The notes: generated by a model from the letters alone, not told the origin. Shown: positions 17,418-27,182, counted from the stretch's first letter. The stretch: 64,000 nt of DNA from Loigolactobacillus bifermentans DSM 20003 (GCF_001434575.1 NZ_AZDA01000140.1:23150-87149), one strand, 5' to 3'. Made by a program: numbers and translations.

Positions 17418-17999
17418 ATGGGTAAAAAAGCAAATCACAAAGCCCAATGTCACCAACGCCTGCAGCAGTGGGAGGCGGAGACACAGGCTTTGCCAGAACA
17501 CATTTTAGAAAAAGTTCGTGCCACCAGCCGCTTTGAAAACTTACGTCAGTATAACTTCTTCATCGCCATTAGCGGCTTCTTATTGATTTTCGCTTACGCT
17601 TTTTTATGGAAAATACCAGTGATCTTAATGGTCTCAATTCTGTTAGCCATCACGGCCATTGTATTAGGCAGCTACGACCCCGCCGCAAAACGCCGCACTG
17701 CCAATGCCGATGGATTAGTGGTAGGCGTCACACATTCCCGCCACGACAACCAAGTGATGTATCATCCCCAATATGAAACCGTGATCGACGGTCATGTCAT
17801 TCGCTTTGTGGCCAACAACGGTTCAGCCGCCCGGCCACAAGTTGGTAGCGCCGTTATCGTGGCTTATGACCCACAAGAATGGAACAATATTGATTTTGCC
17901 AGCGATCACCAACGTTCAGCGTACTTTTTTGTCTTCTTTTCCGGTTTGACCTTGCTTTTTAGCCTGTTCCTGTTAATTGCCGGCCATTTCATGGCATAA
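17418..17999 (+). CDS. DUF3592-like membrane protein
   Basis: A 193-residue protein with two closely spaced N-terminal membrane helices (residues ~50-95), a ~70-residue domain (GLVVGVTHSRHDNQVMYHPQ through SAVIVAYDPQEWN) resembling DUF3592, and a C-terminal membrane helix. The ATG at 17418 has the excellent site AAAGGAGG. The open frame extends upstream but has no ribosome site there. The function is unknown and the family assignment is moderate. Confidence 0.75.
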   Translation: MGKKANHKAQCHQRLQQWEAETQALPEHILEKVRATSRFENLRQYNFFIAISGFLLIFAYAFLWKIPVILMVSILLAITAIVLGSYDPAAKRRTANADGLVVGVTHSRHDNQVMYHPQYETVIDGHVIRFVANNGSAARPQVGSAVIVAYDPQEWNNIDFASDHQRSAYFFVFFSGLTLLFSLFLLIAGHFMA

Positions 18000-18032
18000 T
18001 CGCACCACAAAATGCACAGTCCCCACTAAACA

Positions 18033-18041
18033 TGGTAGAAT
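18033..18041 (+). promoter_or_regulatory. extended -10 promoter of the DUF21/CBS gene
   Basis: TGGTAGAAT matches the extended -10 form TGnTAnAAT, 34 bases before the TTG start. No clear -35 is present. Confidence 0.5.
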
Positions 18042-18074
18042 GATGGTAATTACAAGTGAAATGAGGAATGATTC

Positions 18075-19430
18075 TTGGCTAGTGGTCAAATCGCAATTAA
18101 TGCGATCGTGATGCTCATTACGTTTTTATTCGCAGCGTTTTTCGTAGCGTCCGAGTTTGCGCTGGTTCAAACGCGTCCCAGTGCGTTGGAAGAAGAACTG
18201 AAAAAGCGCGGCGGTAAATCCCGTAAAATTAAAAATGCGTTGAATATGGTGCACAACCTGAATGAATATCTATCAACCACCCAAGTTGGGGTCAGTGTGG
18301 CTGGGATTATTTTAGGGTGGATCGGGGAAGCGACAGTTGAAACTGTTTTGGTAGACCTCTTCCATCTGCGCCAAGTGCTAAGCCCCAGCGTCCTACACGC
18401 AGTTGGCGCCATCGCCGGCGTCCTGGTATTAACTTATTTGGAAGTGGTGTTCACAGAAATCGTGCCGAAAAATATCAGTATCGACATGCCGATGCAAACC
18501 ATGATGTTTGTCACCACGCCATTGCATTACTTCCATATTATCTTTTATCCTTTTGTGTGGTTGTTAAACGTCTCCTCCACTGGCGTGGTGCGTTTGATCG
18601 GTTTAAAACCAGCCGATGAAGAAAACGACACTTACTCGCAAGCTGAAATTTTGAATTTATCCCGTAATGCCGTTTCAGGCGGTCAATTAGAGCGGAACGA
18701 CTATATTTATATGGAACGCGCCTTTGAAATGAACGATAAAGTCGCCAAAGATATTATGATCGACCGCACTTCTTTAACCGTGGTGGATGCCACTGCAACC
18801 GTAGCGGAAGTCATTGATCTTTACGTCAAAGTTGGCTTTAGCCGCTTTCCCGTGGTTAAAGATAACGATAAGGACGACATTCTCGGTTACGTTTATAACT
18901 ATGACTTGATCAAACAAGCCGAAACTGACGATCAAGTCCGCGCTAAAAAACTATTGCGCAACATTGTCACCGTTCCCGAAACCGCGTCGATCCAAAAAGT
19001 ATTAGCCCAAATGGTTCAAAAACAAACCCCTATCGTGGTGGTTGTGGACGAATATGGTGGTACCAGCGGGATTATTACGGACCGGGACATTTACGAAGAG
19101 TTATTCGGAACGGTTCGGGATGAAAATGAAAAACCTTCCGAAGAATATGTCAAACAACAAGCAGATGGTAGCTACCGGGTAAACGGCAAAATCACCCTTT
19201 ACGATTTTGAACGCTACTTCCAACAAGACATGCCCGACTTCGACGACTCTGACGTGGTCACCTTAACGGGCTTTGTGATGCTGCACCACGCCGATATTAA
19301 AGTCAACGACGAAGTCACCTTGGATCACTTCAAGTTGAAAGTATTGGATATGGAAAATGCCTATATTGATTGGTTTAGCGTCACGCCAATTTCCGACGAT
19401 GTGTCTGAAGCAGACTCATCAGAAGCTTAA
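18075..19430 (+). CDS. hemolysin C/CorC-type transporter (DUF21, CBS pair, CorC_HlyC domains)
   Basis: A 451-residue membrane protein. DUF21/CNNM transmembrane domain (residues ~1-195, with EFALVQTRPS and AGIILGWIGE), two CBS domains (~210-335, ending VVVDEYGGTSGIITDRDI) and a C-terminal CorC_HlyC domain (~350-440). The family is linked to Mg2+ or other cation efflux; the haemolysin name is historical. The start is TTG at 18075, supported by GAGGAATGATTC. It ends at a terminator and stands alone. Confidence 0.9.
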   Translation: MASGQIAINAIVMLITFLFAAFFVASEFALVQTRPSALEEELKKRGGKSRKIKNALNMVHNLNEYLSTTQVGVSVAGIILGWIGEATVETVLVDLFHLRQVLSPSVLHAVGAIAGVLVLTYLEVVFTEIVPKNISIDMPMQTMMFVTTPLHYFHIIFYPFVWLLNVSSTGVVRLIGLKPADEENDTYSQAEILNLSRNAVSGGQLERNDYIYMERAFEMNDKVAKDIMIDRTSLTVVDATATVAEVIDLYVKVGFSRFPVVKDNDKDDILGYVYNYDLIKQAETDDQVRAKKLLRNIVTVPETASIQKVLAQMVQKQTPIVVVVDEYGGTSGIITDRDIYEELFGTVRDENEKPSEEYVKQQADGSYRVNGKITLYDFERYFQQDMPDFDDSDVVTLTGFVMLHHADIKVNDEVTLDHFKLKVLDMENAYIDWFSVTPISDDVSEADSSEA

Positions 19431-19438
19431 CCAAACGA

Positions 19439-19472
19439 CTCACAGATTTTTTAAATCTGTGAGCCTTTTTTT
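19439..19472 (+). terminator. terminator after the DUF21/CBS gene
   Basis: CTCACAGATTT pairs with AAATCTGTGAG (19439-19463), followed by seven T. Confidence 0.92.
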
Positions 19473-19545
19473 ACAATCCGCTAGCGTCTAAATTGTGTCC
19501 AATGCAATAATTCAAAAAAACTTCACATTTTTTCAGCTGGCACCG

Positions 19546-19554
19546 TGCTAGAAT
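19546..19554 (+). promoter_or_regulatory. extended -10 promoter of the LCP gene
   Basis: TGCTAGAAT fits TGnTAnAAT, about 85 bases upstream of the GTG start; a long 5' leader would result. The -35 is poor. Confidence 0.45.
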
Positions 19555-19639
19555 AAAAAAGATAACTTTAAGCCTATTTTAAGGCCCTTTCAGTACAGTA
19601 AATGATGCAAATTCGAAATTAAATGAAAGAAGGCTGCTT

Positions 19640-20815
19640 GTGAATAAACCTGTGCAGGGACCGCGTCATCAAACGCCGCGGCGCCGTCGTTGGCCTTGGA
19701 TAATCTTATTGGTACTACTGGTGGTAGGTGCTGGCTTTGCTGGAACAGTCTATTATAAGTTGCACCAAACAGCGAATGCCGTGCTTTCAAATCAAAGTGG
19801 CGTCAGCTCAAGCACCACCCAAAAAGTCAGTGCCACCAAGCCAATTTCAGTATTACTATTAGGCGCTGATACAGGTGAAGATGGCCGGACTTATCAAGGC
19901 CGTTCTGACACGATCATTGTGGCGACCATTAATCCTAAAACTAAAAAAACAACGATGATGAGTATTCCGCGTGATACGCTGGCTAAAATCAAAGGTGCCA
20001 GTTCCAGTTCCATTCAAAAGATCAATGCGGCTTATGAATTAGGCGGCGCTAAAGCGACGAAGAAAACAGTTGAAAGTTTACTGAACATTCCAATTGATTA
20101 TACGGTCACCATTAATATGAAAGGCCTGAAAAACCTGGTTGACGCCGTTGGCGGTGTGACCGTCACCAGCAAGTACAACTTCACCTTTGATCACGTCACC
20201 ATCAAAAAAGGCACCCATCACCTGACTGGGAAAGAAGCGTTAAGCTTTGCCCGAATGCGTTACGATGATCCATTAGGGGATTACGGACGCCAAATGCGAC
20301 AACAACAAGTGATCAAGGCCGTTGCGAAAAAACTGATGTCTGCAAATAGTGTGACGAAGTATTCCAAGATCCTTAATATTGTTAAGAAAAATGTCAGCAC
20401 CGATATGAACTTTAAAACCATGCTCGCCATGGCTGAAAAATACCGGTCAGCCGGCACCACGATCAAATCAGATCATTTACAAGGCCAAAGCGCCACGATT
20501 GATGGTAGCTCCTATCAAATTGCGTCGACGAAAGAATTACGCCGGGTCTCGAAAAAGATTCGTAAAACGCTTGGTTTAAGTGCCGTTACCGTAAAAAATA
20601 CCGAAACGGCCTTAAACGCCGCCAATCCGTATTTTGACGGCAGTACTTATACCACCTATAACGTTTACGCCAATACCGATACCAGCACGGAAACCGCAGA
20701 TGCCACCACAACCGACACAACAACGGGTACCGATACCACCACTGGTACAGATACAACCGGTACGGACACCACTGGTACCATCAACACCCAAACAAACCAG
20801 CAGCCCACCTATTAG
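19640..20815 (+). CDS. LytR-CpsA-Psr (LCP) family cell-wall polymer transferase
   Basis: A 391-residue membrane-anchored enzyme expected to attach teichoic acids or capsular polysaccharide to peptidoglycan outside the cell. A basic N-terminus and one membrane helix (residues ~15-37) precede the LCP domain with the usual blocks: LLLGADTGEDGR, RSDTIIVATINP, SIPRDT, KINAAYELGG, and FARMRYDDPLGDYGR near residue 205. The last ~40 residues are Thr/Asp/Gly tandem repeats (TDTTTG). The start is GTG at 19640, after GAAGG. Confidence 0.92.
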   Translation: MNKPVQGPRHQTPRRRRWPWIILLVLLVVGAGFAGTVYYKLHQTANAVLSNQSGVSSSTTQKVSATKPISVLLLGADTGEDGRTYQGRSDTIIVATINPKTKKTTMMSIPRDTLAKIKGASSSSIQKINAAYELGGAKATKKTVESLLNIPIDYTVTINMKGLKNLVDAVGGVTVTSKYNFTFDHVTIKKGTHHLTGKEALSFARMRYDDPLGDYGRQMRQQQVIKAVAKKLMSANSVTKYSKILNIVKKNVSTDMNFKTMLAMAEKYRSAGTTIKSDHLQGQSATIDGSSYQIASTKELRRVSKKIRKTLGLSAVTVKNTETALNAANPYFDGSTYTTYNVYANTDTSTETADATTTDTTTGTDTTTGTDTTGTDTTGTINTQTNQQPTY

Positions 20816-20823
20816 TGCCCTTT

Positions 20824-20852
20824 AAAGAGACCTTCACAGGCCTCTTTTTTAG
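20824..20852 (+). terminator. terminator after the LCP gene
   Basis: AAAGAGaCC pairs with GGCCTCTTT, with one bulge, followed by a T-run. Confidence 0.8.
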
Positions 20853-20861
20853 TCACCATAC

Positions 20862-20902
20862 AAAAAAGTTGAACCACCTGATCAGGTTGCTCAACTTTTT
20901 TT
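20862..20902 (-). terminator. terminator after the cardiolipin synthase gene
   Basis: AAAAAAGTTGA and CC..CCTGA pair with TCAGG and TCAACTTTTTTT (20862-20902), giving a long stem with small mismatches and T-runs on both sides. Confidence 0.8.
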
Positions 20903-20905
20903 GAT

Positions 20906-22363
20906 TTATAAAATAGGTGATAAGAGCCGTGAAAAACGTTGTTTCAACGTTAGCCACCAGGACTGGTTGGCAATTTCTTCATGGGTCAATAACCGACTGA
21001 CCCGCATGTCCGCTTTGAAAATCGTCTCCAATTCTTGGGCCACTGCTGGGTCATACAAAAAGGCGTTGACTTCAAAATTCAACTTATAACTGCGGAAATC
21101 TTGATTTGCTGACCCCACCGTGGCCACCTCACCATCTGCCACAATGGTTTTCGCATGAATAAAGCCGGCTTCATAAATGTAGATCTTAGCGCCTGCTGTA
21201 AATAGCAGGTTGGCATAATACTGCGTAGCGCGATAGATAAACGGGTGATCCGGCATGTTGGGAATCATGATCCGCACATCCACCCCGGACTGGGCAGCAA
21301 TGGAGATTGCGGACAGCACACTTTCATCTGGGACTAAATAAGGGGACTGGATCCAAACCCGTTTCTTCGCGGACGCAATCATTTTGATATACCCTACCTT
21401 GATCTGTTCCTTTTGCGCGGAAGGCCCGGAAGTAACGATCTGCAAAGGGGTTTTCGCATTGGCCGGGCGCAATGGTTCAGGGAAATATTTTAACTGATAG
21501 TTCAAATGGCGCTTTTCTTTAACGGATGCATTCCAATCCATAATAAAGCGTGTTTGCAGCGCCATCACGCCGTTGCCGACGATTCGTAAATGGGTATCCC
21601 GCCAAGGCCCGAAGCGCTTGGAACGGCCTAAATACTGATCCCCCACATTAAAGCCGCCGGTATAACCGATTTGCCCATCGATCACCACAATTTTACGATG
21701 ATCGTGGTAATTCAATCGGGTTTTGGTAATGGTATTGTGTGAGGTAATAAAGCTGGTAGCTTGGCCGCCTAAACTTTCCAGTTTGCTAAACCATTTCCGT
21801 GTCGCCCCCCGGGACCCAAAGGCATCGTACAAAACCCGTACTTCAACGCCTTGTTGAGCTTTTTCTTCCAATAAACGCAACAGCTCATTGCCGATGTCAT
21901 CATTATAAATCGTATAGTATTCAATATGAACACTGTGTTGTGCCTGACGAATATCCGCCAGCAAAGCTGGAAACTTCGTTTGACCTGTGGTATAAATCTG
22001 AATTTGGTTGCGTTTGGTTAACGGTGCCCGGTCAGTCGTCTCAAATAACTGAATCAAGCCCGCTGCCCCTGCTGGTAGATCAGAGGTGTCTGTGGTGGCA
22101 AATTCCACATCATCTGTGTGCTGTCGACTGATCATTTCCGCTAACCCGGTGCGATCTTGATGTTCCAAACTAAAAATCTTTTCGCGACCTAACCCACGGC
22201 CCGTGAATAAATACAGCACAAAGCCCACGACTGGTAACAAGATCAACACCAATAGCCACGCCCAAGTTGACGAAATATCACGATGTTGGCGAAAAACAGT
22301 TACGATGGCGAGAATCATATTGAGCATGACAACAACTTCGATCAACCAATGTACCCACTCCAT
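20906..22363 (-). CDS. cls: cardiolipin synthase
   Basis: A 485-residue membrane enzyme that joins two phosphatidylglycerols into cardiolipin. Two N-terminal membrane helices (residues ~8-60, with TGRGLG after) precede two phospholipase D domains, each with an HxKx4D motif: HRKIVVID near residue 225 and HAKTIVAD near 405, each followed by a GG or GSAN element. The length matches bacterial ClsA types. It is followed by its own terminator and is probably monocistronic. A GAAAGGTT site precedes the ATG. Confidence 0.95.
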   Translation of the reverse strand: MEWVHWLIEVVVMLNMILAIVTVFRQHRDISSTWAWLLVLILLPVVGFVLYLFTGRGLGREKIFSLEHQDRTGLAEMISRQHTDDVEFATTDTSDLPAGAAGLIQLFETTDRAPLTKRNQIQIYTTGQTKFPALLADIRQAQHSVHIEYYTIYNDDIGNELLRLLEEKAQQGVEVRVLYDAFGSRGATRKWFSKLESLGGQATSFITSHNTITKTRLNYHDHRKIVVIDGQIGYTGGFNVGDQYLGRSKRFGPWRDTHLRIVGNGVMALQTRFIMDWNASVKEKRHLNYQLKYFPEPLRPANAKTPLQIVTSGPSAQKEQIKVGYIKMIASAKKRVWIQSPYLVPDESVLSAISIAAQSGVDVRIMIPNMPDHPFIYRATQYYANLLFTAGAKIYIYEAGFIHAKTIVADGEVATVGSANQDFRSYKLNFEVNAFLYDPAVAQELETIFKADMRVSRLLTHEEIANQSWWLTLKQRFSRLLSPIL

Positions 22364-22472
22364 AAAATCAACCTTTCTTGCGCAATTCTTGTTGTTTTAT
22401 TATACGCCTAACCAGTTAGCCCTGTCGCCTGCATCTGAAAATCAGTTTAAATTTGCCCGTTTCAGTGCAAAA

Positions 22473-22500
22473 CAAAAACCGCCACCTGCGCGACGGTTTT
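22473..22500 (-). terminator. terminator after the DUF2187 gene
   Basis: AAAACCG pairs with CGGTTTT across a 12-base loop, with an A-run on the far side giving a T-run on the minus strand. Confidence 0.65.
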
Positions 22501-22507
22501 AACGAAC

Positions 22508-22717
22508 CTATTTTTGAGCCTTGATTGGTTTCATTTTGGTCAAGCTAATGATGACCTTATGTTGTAGATCTTCAATATTCATATTGTCTTTTTCATCATA
22601 TTCAGTCACTGCGATCAGCGCTGAGTTTTCATACACTTTTTCCACGGTACCTGAAAAATCTGCTTCCATATTACCGTTTGCCTTGCAGCGAACTAAATTG
22701 CCAACTTCAATTGCCAT
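22508..22717 (-). CDS. DUF2187 family small protein
   Basis: A 69-residue protein with a KOW/SH3-like beta pattern: VGNLVRCKANGNMEADFSGTVEKVYENSALIAV. It matches the DUF2187 (YkvS-like) group widespread in Firmicutes, of unknown role. The ATG at 22717 is preceded by GAGGTG; a GTG two codons earlier overlaps this site. It is basic at the C-terminus (KMKPIKAQK). Confidence 0.8.
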   Translation of the reverse strand: MAIEVGNLVRCKANGNMEADFSGTVEKVYENSALIAVTEYDEKDNMNIEDLQHKVIISLTKMKPIKAQK

Positions 22718-22943
22718 AAACACACCTCATTTATTTTTTCAGTGAAACCTGTTTTGGTAACGTAGGCAATATATTAACGCGATTGATTTCAGAATGCAAG
22801 TAAAAGTTGTTATTTCTTCATTTTAGGCAAAACTTAACCAAATTCTGCCGTTGAATGTTCGATGGATGATTGACAGCGTTTGTTCATAATAGGTAAGATA
22901 AGAACAAACAATGGGCTGTTCACCCTGATAAGGAGTAAAAACT

Positions 22944-23672
22944 TTGAAAAAATTATTAACAGGTGCCTTGGTCGTCTTAGGCCTATTTGGAGCCTTCGGC
23001 GCAACTGCCAGTCACGCCGCAACCACTACCAAAACTTATGTCGCCCCCAAAGTTGGGCAACTGGATAAGCACACTTATCAAGGGAAAACCTATTGGATCC
23101 CGGCCATTTATTGGCAAATGAGCAAGCATTATTTATCCGGTCTGACGGTTAGCACGGAAAGTAAACATCAGATTTTAGTAGCTGGTTACTTTGGCGATGC
23201 CAAAACCAAACAAGTTAAAATGGCGAAAAAGTCGAAAAAAACGGCCTCACAAGTGCGCTTTTCTGGAACCGTGCGCTACTTTGCTTGTCTGTACTCTGAA
23301 AAAGCCTTTATGAAACAATATGTCGCCGCTAGTGGCAGCGACCAGATTGAACGGTTATTAACCGCTATTACCACCACTACACCGATGGTCAATCCTAATA
23401 AAAAGTCCACGCAGCTGCAAAGCGTCCCCGTCCTTTATCAATTAGAAGGCGTGAATAAAACCAGCACCTTCCCGATCAACTGGTGGGGCTTATACGATTA
23501 CAAAAAAGAACAGCTCACCAGCTTGAAAAATAGTACGCTAAACCAAGCCAGCTTTACCATGAAAGATACCACTGGCGCTGACACCAGCGTCGGCTACCAA
23601 TCGGCAGTGGTGACCCAAGTCACCGTGGATCCGTTACATCTATTCCGGCAACCGGATACCACGACTTCTTAG
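22944..23672 (+). CDS. secreted protein of unknown function
   Basis: A 242-residue protein with a clear signal peptide (KKLLTGALVVLGLFGAFGATASHA, cleavage after SHA near residue 25). The mature part is rich in Thr, Lys and aromatic residues (GKTYWIPAIYWQMS; INWWGLYDYK), with no domain I recognise. The TTG at 22944 follows AAGGAG. It is flanked by convergent nrdI and a terminator-like region. Probably a lactobacillar exported protein of limited distribution. Confidence 0.78.
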   Translation: MKKLLTGALVVLGLFGAFGATASHAATTTKTYVAPKVGQLDKHTYQGKTYWIPAIYWQMSKHYLSGLTVSTESKHQILVAGYFGDAKTKQVKMAKKSKKTASQVRFSGTVRYFACLYSEKAFMKQYVAASGSDQIERLLTAITTTTPMVNPNKKSTQLQSVPVLYQLEGVNKTSTFPINWWGLYDYKKEQLTSLKNSTLNQASFTMKDTTGADTSVGYQSAVVTQVTVDPLHLFRQPDTTTS

Positions 23673-23756
23673 CAAAAGTTTACTGGGTTTAAGGTTGTTT
23701 TAAGACGCAGCGGTTATCTTATAAGCATACCCCAAACCTACCTCATCTAATTTCAA

Positions 23757-23795
23757 AAAAATAACGCCTTGGCCAATTGGTCAGGGCGTTATTTT
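23757..23795 (-). terminator. terminator after nrdI
   Basis: AAAATAACGCC (23758-23768) pairs with GGCGTTATTTT (23785-23795), with an inner CCAATTGG palindrome in the loop. Confidence 0.88.
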
Positions 23796-23797
23796 GG

Positions 23798-24262
23798 TTA
23801 AGCATGCTTGGCTGCTTCAGTCTGTAAAATTTGATAGATCCGCGTGACATCCTGGGTTGTGCCCCGTAATTCGTAATCACCAATAAAAGGGAACCCATAG
23901 GCCTCGGAATACTGGCGCGCTGTTAAACAATACTGCTCGTTAAAGTTGCGGTTTCCAGAGCCCACCACACCCCAACAATACTTGCGATTATCACCAATAC
24001 TGATATATTCACCTAAAGCTTCGGTCATCAACTCTTGATAGCCGTTGTCGATGCCGTTACCACCAGTTAAATAAGTCGGTACAAACGCAAAATAAGGCGT
24101 TGTTTCATCATCATCCGGTGTGGCGTCTGAAATTTCTTTCAATTCGATCAATGGTGCGCTGGCATCAGCGGCGTGTTGGTCTTCCGCGTAGTCTTGCAAG
24201 GTTTCAACAAAAGAACGGGTATTACCGGAAATTGAAATATAAAGAATGCGTAATGTGGTCAA
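23798..24262 (-). CDS. nrdI: NrdI-type flavodoxin
   Basis: A 154-residue FMN protein that activates the manganese cofactor of class Ib ribonucleotide reductase. The phosphate-binding loop ISISGNTRSF is near residue 9, and the GSGNRNFNEQYC block near 101-112 is characteristic of NrdI. No nrdE, nrdF or nrdH lies nearby, so it is a stand-alone copy; some lactobacilli carry such solitary nrdI genes. A GAGGGGG site precedes the ATG. Confidence 0.88.
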   Translation of the reverse strand: MTTLRILYISISGNTRSFVETLQDYAEDQHAADASAPLIELKEISDATPDDDETTPYFAFVPTYLTGGNGIDNGYQELMTEALGEYISIGDNRKYCWGVVGSGNRNFNEQYCLTARQYSEAYGFPFIGDYELRGTTQDVTRIYQILQTEAAKHA

Positions 24263-24452
24263 AATAGTTCCCCCTCAATTGGTTATAATCATCCAAGTGA
24301 CCTTGGTTCATTTTAAAAATCATAGTCTTAGCATAAAATGAATCACCGCGAAAGTGAAGTCTTTTATCCGATCCATGATCAAATGGTCATCGTTTCAGCG
24401 CTAAAAATGCTATCATGGAACTTAACAAAACTCGCCTGAAAGAAGTGTGTTT

Positions 24453-26345
24453 ATGACAACCTTAAAAGATGATTTTTATGAAGCTATCAATGCCGATTGG
24501 CTGAAAACAGCTGAAATTCCCGATGATAAACCGGCAACTGGTGGCTTTCAAGATTTAGTCGAAGCCATTGAAAAAAATTTAATGGCCGATTTTGCGGCCA
24601 TGCAAACTGGCGCTAAAGCCACTGAAAATGCGGCCCAATCACAATTTCTTGCTTACTATCAGTTGGCACAAGATTTTGACCAACGCAACGCTGCTGGCGC
24701 GGCGCCTTTAAAACCTTTGCTAGCTCAATTGGAAGGCTTACACAGCCTGGCCGATTTCCAAGCGCACCTTAGCGACTGGTTACTAGCCGGCCTCCCGATG
24801 CCATTTGACCTGGATATTGACGCTGACATGAAAAATGCCACCACCAATGCGTTATTCGCCAGTGCCCCTGGTTTGTTTTTACCTGATAAAACCTACTACG
24901 CCGCTGATAATCCCGCCGGACCTCAGTTAATGGGCGTTTTCAAAGATATGATGACCCAACTCCTGGCCTTAGCTGGTTATGATGCCGCCCAGCAAAAAAC
25001 ACTGGTCGATCAAGCTGTGGCCTTTGATGCCAGTTTGGTACCTTTTGTAAAAAGCGCTGAAGAAAAGGCGGATTACAGTAAAATGTATAATCCAGAAAGC
25101 TTTGCAGCTTTTACCAGCCACAGCAGCCATTTAGACCTGGCCCAACTGATTCAAAACGTGCTGGGCGCCACACCGGAACAAGTCATTGTCACCGAACCTA
25201 ATTTCTACGCTCATTTTGACGATGTGCTCAATCCCGACACTTTTGCCAACTTAAAAGGCTGGTTGATCATTAAAACCGTCCGCGGCTTAGCTGGCTATTT
25301 ATCAGAAGACTTCCGCCAAACCGGTGGTATTTTCAGCCGCGCCCTTTCTGGCAATAAGGCTGCCATGAAGCCTGCTAAAAGTGCTTATTACTTAGCCACT
25401 GGTATGTTTGACCAAGTGGTTGGGGACTACTACGGCCGTAACTATTTCGGCCCGCAAGCCAAGGCTGACGTTCAGCAAATGGTTAAAAAAATGATCACCG
25501 TTTATGAACAACGCCTGACCCATAATACTTGGCTGTCTGTCGCGACCCGCGAAAAAGCCATTGTGAAGCTGGAAAAATTAGGCATTCAAGTGGGCTACCC
25601 GGATGCCATTGAGCCGTTGCAATTAACGTTTAAAACGGACACCACCCAAAGTTTATTAGCCAACACACTGCATTTCATTCACCTCAGCCAGTTGGATAAA
25701 TTCAGCAAATGGAACCAACCCGTTAAACGGGATCAATGGGAAATGAGTGCCAACACAGTTAACGCCTACTACCATCCTTTCCGCAACATTATCGTGTTCC
25801 CCGCCGCGATTTTACAAGCACCCTTTTACAGCTTGGACCAACCTGCTAGCGCTAACTATGGCGGCATTGGTGCCGTCATCGCCCACGAAATTTCCCACGC
25901 CTTTGATAACAACGGCTCCTTATTTGACGAATACGGGAATTTACACAACTGGTGGACCGCTGATGATAAAGCCCATTTCAAAGGCTTAGCTGACAATATG
26001 ATTGCTGAATTCAACGACCTGCCATTTGCAAAAGGCAAAGTCAACGGCAAACTCACCGTTTCCGAAAACATTGCCGACGCTGGCGGCTTAAGCTGTGCTT
26101 TAGAGGCAGCTAAAGGTGAAGCAAAAGTTGACTTGAAAGCCTTCTTCGTCAACTGGGCCACCATTTGGCGCACCAAAGCCCGCTTAGAATATCAACAACT
26201 GCTTTTAAACATCGACGTTCACGCCCCAGCGAAATTACGGGCCAACGTCCAACCCCAAAACCTAGCCGATTTCTACACCACCTTCGACATTCAAGCCGGC
26301 GACGGCATGTACTTAGCCCCTGAACAACGGGTTGAGATCTGGTAA
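24453..26345 (+). CDS. pepO: M13 family endopeptidase PepO
   Basis: A ~630-residue neprilysin-like zinc oligopeptidase that cleaves casein-derived and other peptides. The zinc motif HEISH is near residue 477, followed by the third-ligand element ENIADAGG near 535 and a conserved NAYYHPFRNIIVFPAAILQ block near 430. There is no signal peptide, as in lactococcal PepO, so it acts in the cytoplasm. The ATG at 24453 follows AAAGAAG; a GTG two codons earlier is the other option. It ends at a strong terminator. Confidence 0.93.
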   Translation: MTTLKDDFYEAINADWLKTAEIPDDKPATGGFQDLVEAIEKNLMADFAAMQTGAKATENAAQSQFLAYYQLAQDFDQRNAAGAAPLKPLLAQLEGLHSLADFQAHLSDWLLAGLPMPFDLDIDADMKNATTNALFASAPGLFLPDKTYYAADNPAGPQLMGVFKDMMTQLLALAGYDAAQQKTLVDQAVAFDASLVPFVKSAEEKADYSKMYNPESFAAFTSHSSHLDLAQLIQNVLGATPEQVIVTEPNFYAHFDDVLNPDTFANLKGWLIIKTVRGLAGYLSEDFRQTGGIFSRALSGNKAAMKPAKSAYYLATGMFDQVVGDYYGRNYFGPQAKADVQQMVKKMITVYEQRLTHNTWLSVATREKAIVKLEKLGIQVGYPDAIEPLQLTFKTDTTQSLLANTLHFIHLSQLDKFSKWNQPVKRDQWEMSANTVNAYYHPFRNIIVFPAAILQAPFYSLDQPASANYGGIGAVIAHEISHAFDNNGSLFDEYGNLHNWWTADDKAHFKGLADNMIAEFNDLPFAKGKVNGKLTVSENIADAGGLSCALEAAKGEAKVDLKAFFVNWATIWRTKARLEYQQLLLNIDVHAPAKLRANVQPQNLADFYTTFDIQAGDGMYLAPEQRVEIW

Positions 26346-26351
26346 ACACTT

Positions 26352-26392
26352 AAAAAACCTTGTCACAAGCGAACTTGTGGCAAGGTTTTTTT
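26352..26392 (+). terminator. terminator after pepO
   Basis: AACCTTGtCACAAG pairs with CTTGTGgCAAGGTT, followed by seven T. Confidence 0.9.
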
Positions 26393-26432
26393 GTTTTGAA
26401 CCGCTTTAAAGTAACATAAACCCCTATGCCTT

Positions 26433-27182
26433 TTAATAAGTGGTCACAAACAGATAAGCCGCCAACCCCAACGCCGCAAAAGCAATGGCAAAGCGGAGTT
26501 TACGAATCGGCAAGTGGCGCACGATCCGCGGGCCTAACCAACCACCGACTAAAAAGCCAATGCCCATGGTTAACGCCACCGTCCAACGTACATCCGCCGT
26601 AAAGGCAAAAATAATCATGGCCAAGCCATTCCCTGTAAAACTAATAAAATTTTTAATGGCATTGATCGTGGTAAACGGCAGTTGCTCCGTGACGGTTAAA
26701 ATGGCTAAAGTGATCACCCCAGCCGATGCCCCAAAGTAGCCAATGTAGATCCCGACTAAAAATAACGCCACACTTTTTAAAATTGGATGTGCTTGCCCAC
26801 CAGTTGGCGGCGTTTGCCGTAACAACGTATAAAACATTAAACAACCGGCAAAGGCAATCAAAAAGGGCACCGCTTTGGCAAAAGTGGCCGCTGGCGCCAC
26901 CAGCAATAAAATACAGCCACATAACGACCCAAACAGTGAAAAAACAGCATTCATTGCCGTTGCATGCTGCGCACTTTTCAATTCTTTCGCTGAGCTTAAC
27001 GTCGAACCAATGCCCGTAAAAATCTGGGCCGTGGTATTGGTTACATTAGCAGTCACAGGCGGTAACCCTACGCTTAACAGCACTGGATATGACACCAGCG
27101 ACGCCATCCCAGCAATGGTGCTTAAGAGCCCACCAATTACCCCAGCCACTACTAAATAAAGCTCTACCAACCAAAAATGCAT
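26433..27182 (-). CDS. TSUP family (TauE/SafE) transporter
   Basis: A ~249-residue membrane protein with seven or eight hydrophobic helices and the duplicated TSUP motif: GLLSTIAGMASLVSYPVLL near the N-terminus and GASAGVITLAILTV in the second half. The family exports sulfite, sulfoacetate or related organosulfur anions; the substrate here is unknown. The ATG at 27182 is chosen because AGG lies seven bases before it; an ATG at 27200 lacks a site. Monocistronic. Confidence 0.87.
   Translation of the reverse strand: MHFWLVELYLVVAGVIGGLLSTIAGMASLVSYPVLLSVGLPPVTANVTNTTAQIFTGIGSTLSSAKELKSAQHATAMNAVFSLFGSLCGCILLLVAPAATFAKAVPFLIAFAGCLMFYTLLRQTPPTGGQAHPILKSVALFLVGIYIGYFGASAGVITLAILTVTEQLPFTTINAIKNFISFTGNGLAMIIFAFTADVRWTVALTMGIGFLVGGWLGPRIVRHLPIRKLRFAIAFAALGLAAYLFVTTY

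Noticed and set aside
19590..19790. Minus-strand open frame at the LCP gene start
   Set aside because: Antisense shadow overlapping the LCP promoter and membrane anchor.
22880..23068. Plus-strand open frame overlapping the start of the secreted protein
   Set aside because: Wrong frame; the signal peptide frame from the TTG at 22944 with AAGGAG is far better supported.
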